Origin: Candidatus Pacearchaeota archaeon UBA284
GTDB lineage: Archaea; Nanobdellota; Nanobdellia; Pacearchaeales; UBA284
DNA: 5,971 bases
Assembly (NCBI GenBank): GCA_002499185.1
Contig: DAKN01000088.1
Coordinates: 1-5,971, forward strand
Direction of reading: 5' to 3'
Shown: piece after piece, positions 5,964 to 5,971 of the stretch
How the letters are laid out: the number at the start of each line of letters is the position of its first letter
How positions within the stretch are numbered: the first letter of the stretch is position 1
Translations under genes and position numbers: made by a program
The notes under the pieces: generated by a model
What the model was told of the DNA's origin: nothing
What the model saw: only the letters and a program-made list of their open reading frames with translations
Databases searched by the model: none

Positions 5964-5971
5964 GGGGACGG
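5964..5971 (+). repeat. GGGGACGG motif, copy 2 (cut by window end)
   Basis: This is an exact second copy of GGGGACGG, 158 bases from the first and in the same orientation, running to the last base of the window. If it is the end of a dispersed element, the rest lies outside. The 150 bases between the copies include the heptamer tract. Confidence 0.45.

Larger units (their letters stand above)
5709..5971. other. Non-coding, repeat-rich right end
   Basis: No convincing gene lies here: the reverse-strand open frames over this region have low-complexity Phe/Leu/Ser-rich translations and no ribosome binding site. The first part (about 5715-5820) is visibly richer in G and C than the genes. The region holds several separate repeats, listed individually. 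No stem followed by a T tract was found, so the terminator of the operon is not identified. It reads as a cluster of dispersed repeats at the border of the defence genes. Confidence 0.6.

Overview
This is an AT-rich stretch of bacterial DNA (roughly 30% GC by eye in the genes). It carries a compact set of restriction/defence genes, all on the + strand, followed by about 260 bases of repeat-rich non-coding sequence. Several genes have clear Shine-Dalgarno sites (AAGGAGG before the gene at 2572, AAGGAG before the gene at 5412), so the host is a bacterium that uses standard ribosome binding sites. I cannot name the phylum from this window.

Layout. Positions 1-205 hold short open stretches in shifting frames that look like the decayed 3' end of older coding DNA. 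Next comes a two-gene Type II restriction-modification unit: a beta-class DNA methyltransferase of the TSPPY (probably N4-cytosine) type at 198-1319, overlapping by 4 bases a 382-residue protein at 1316-2464. I read the second protein as the partner endonuclease, from a D...ExK signature and a distant resemblance to SacI-type enzymes. A 107-base gap follows with two hairpins and an 8-base direct repeat. Then comes a 606-residue DUF262 + DUF1524 (GmrSD/SspE-like) protein at 2572-4392 with an intact DGQQR motif and an HNH-type DHHIFPRDY motif. After it are an unrecognised 312-residue protein at 4462-5400 and a small lysine-rich 98-residue protein at 5412-5708.

How the genes may work together. 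The first two genes would be self-contained: methylate host sites, cut unmethylated invaders. The DUF262/DUF1524 protein belongs to a family that includes modification-sensing nucleases: GmrSD and BrxU attack modified phage DNA, and SspE works in hosts with phosphorothioate DNA. The cassette may therefore combine two layers against unmodified and modified invaders. Alternatively the GmrSD-like protein may respond to the mark placed by the neighbouring methyltransferase. The 312-residue gene follows closely and is the least explained member; it could be a partner or a separate defence factor.

The right end (5709-5971) has no convincing gene. It holds two copies of GGGGACGG, an imperfect inverted repeat, a tandem TGACATT pair, a 10-base direct repeat and a run of four CGAGT-type heptamers. 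It looks like a pile of dispersed repeats at the edge of an accessory island.
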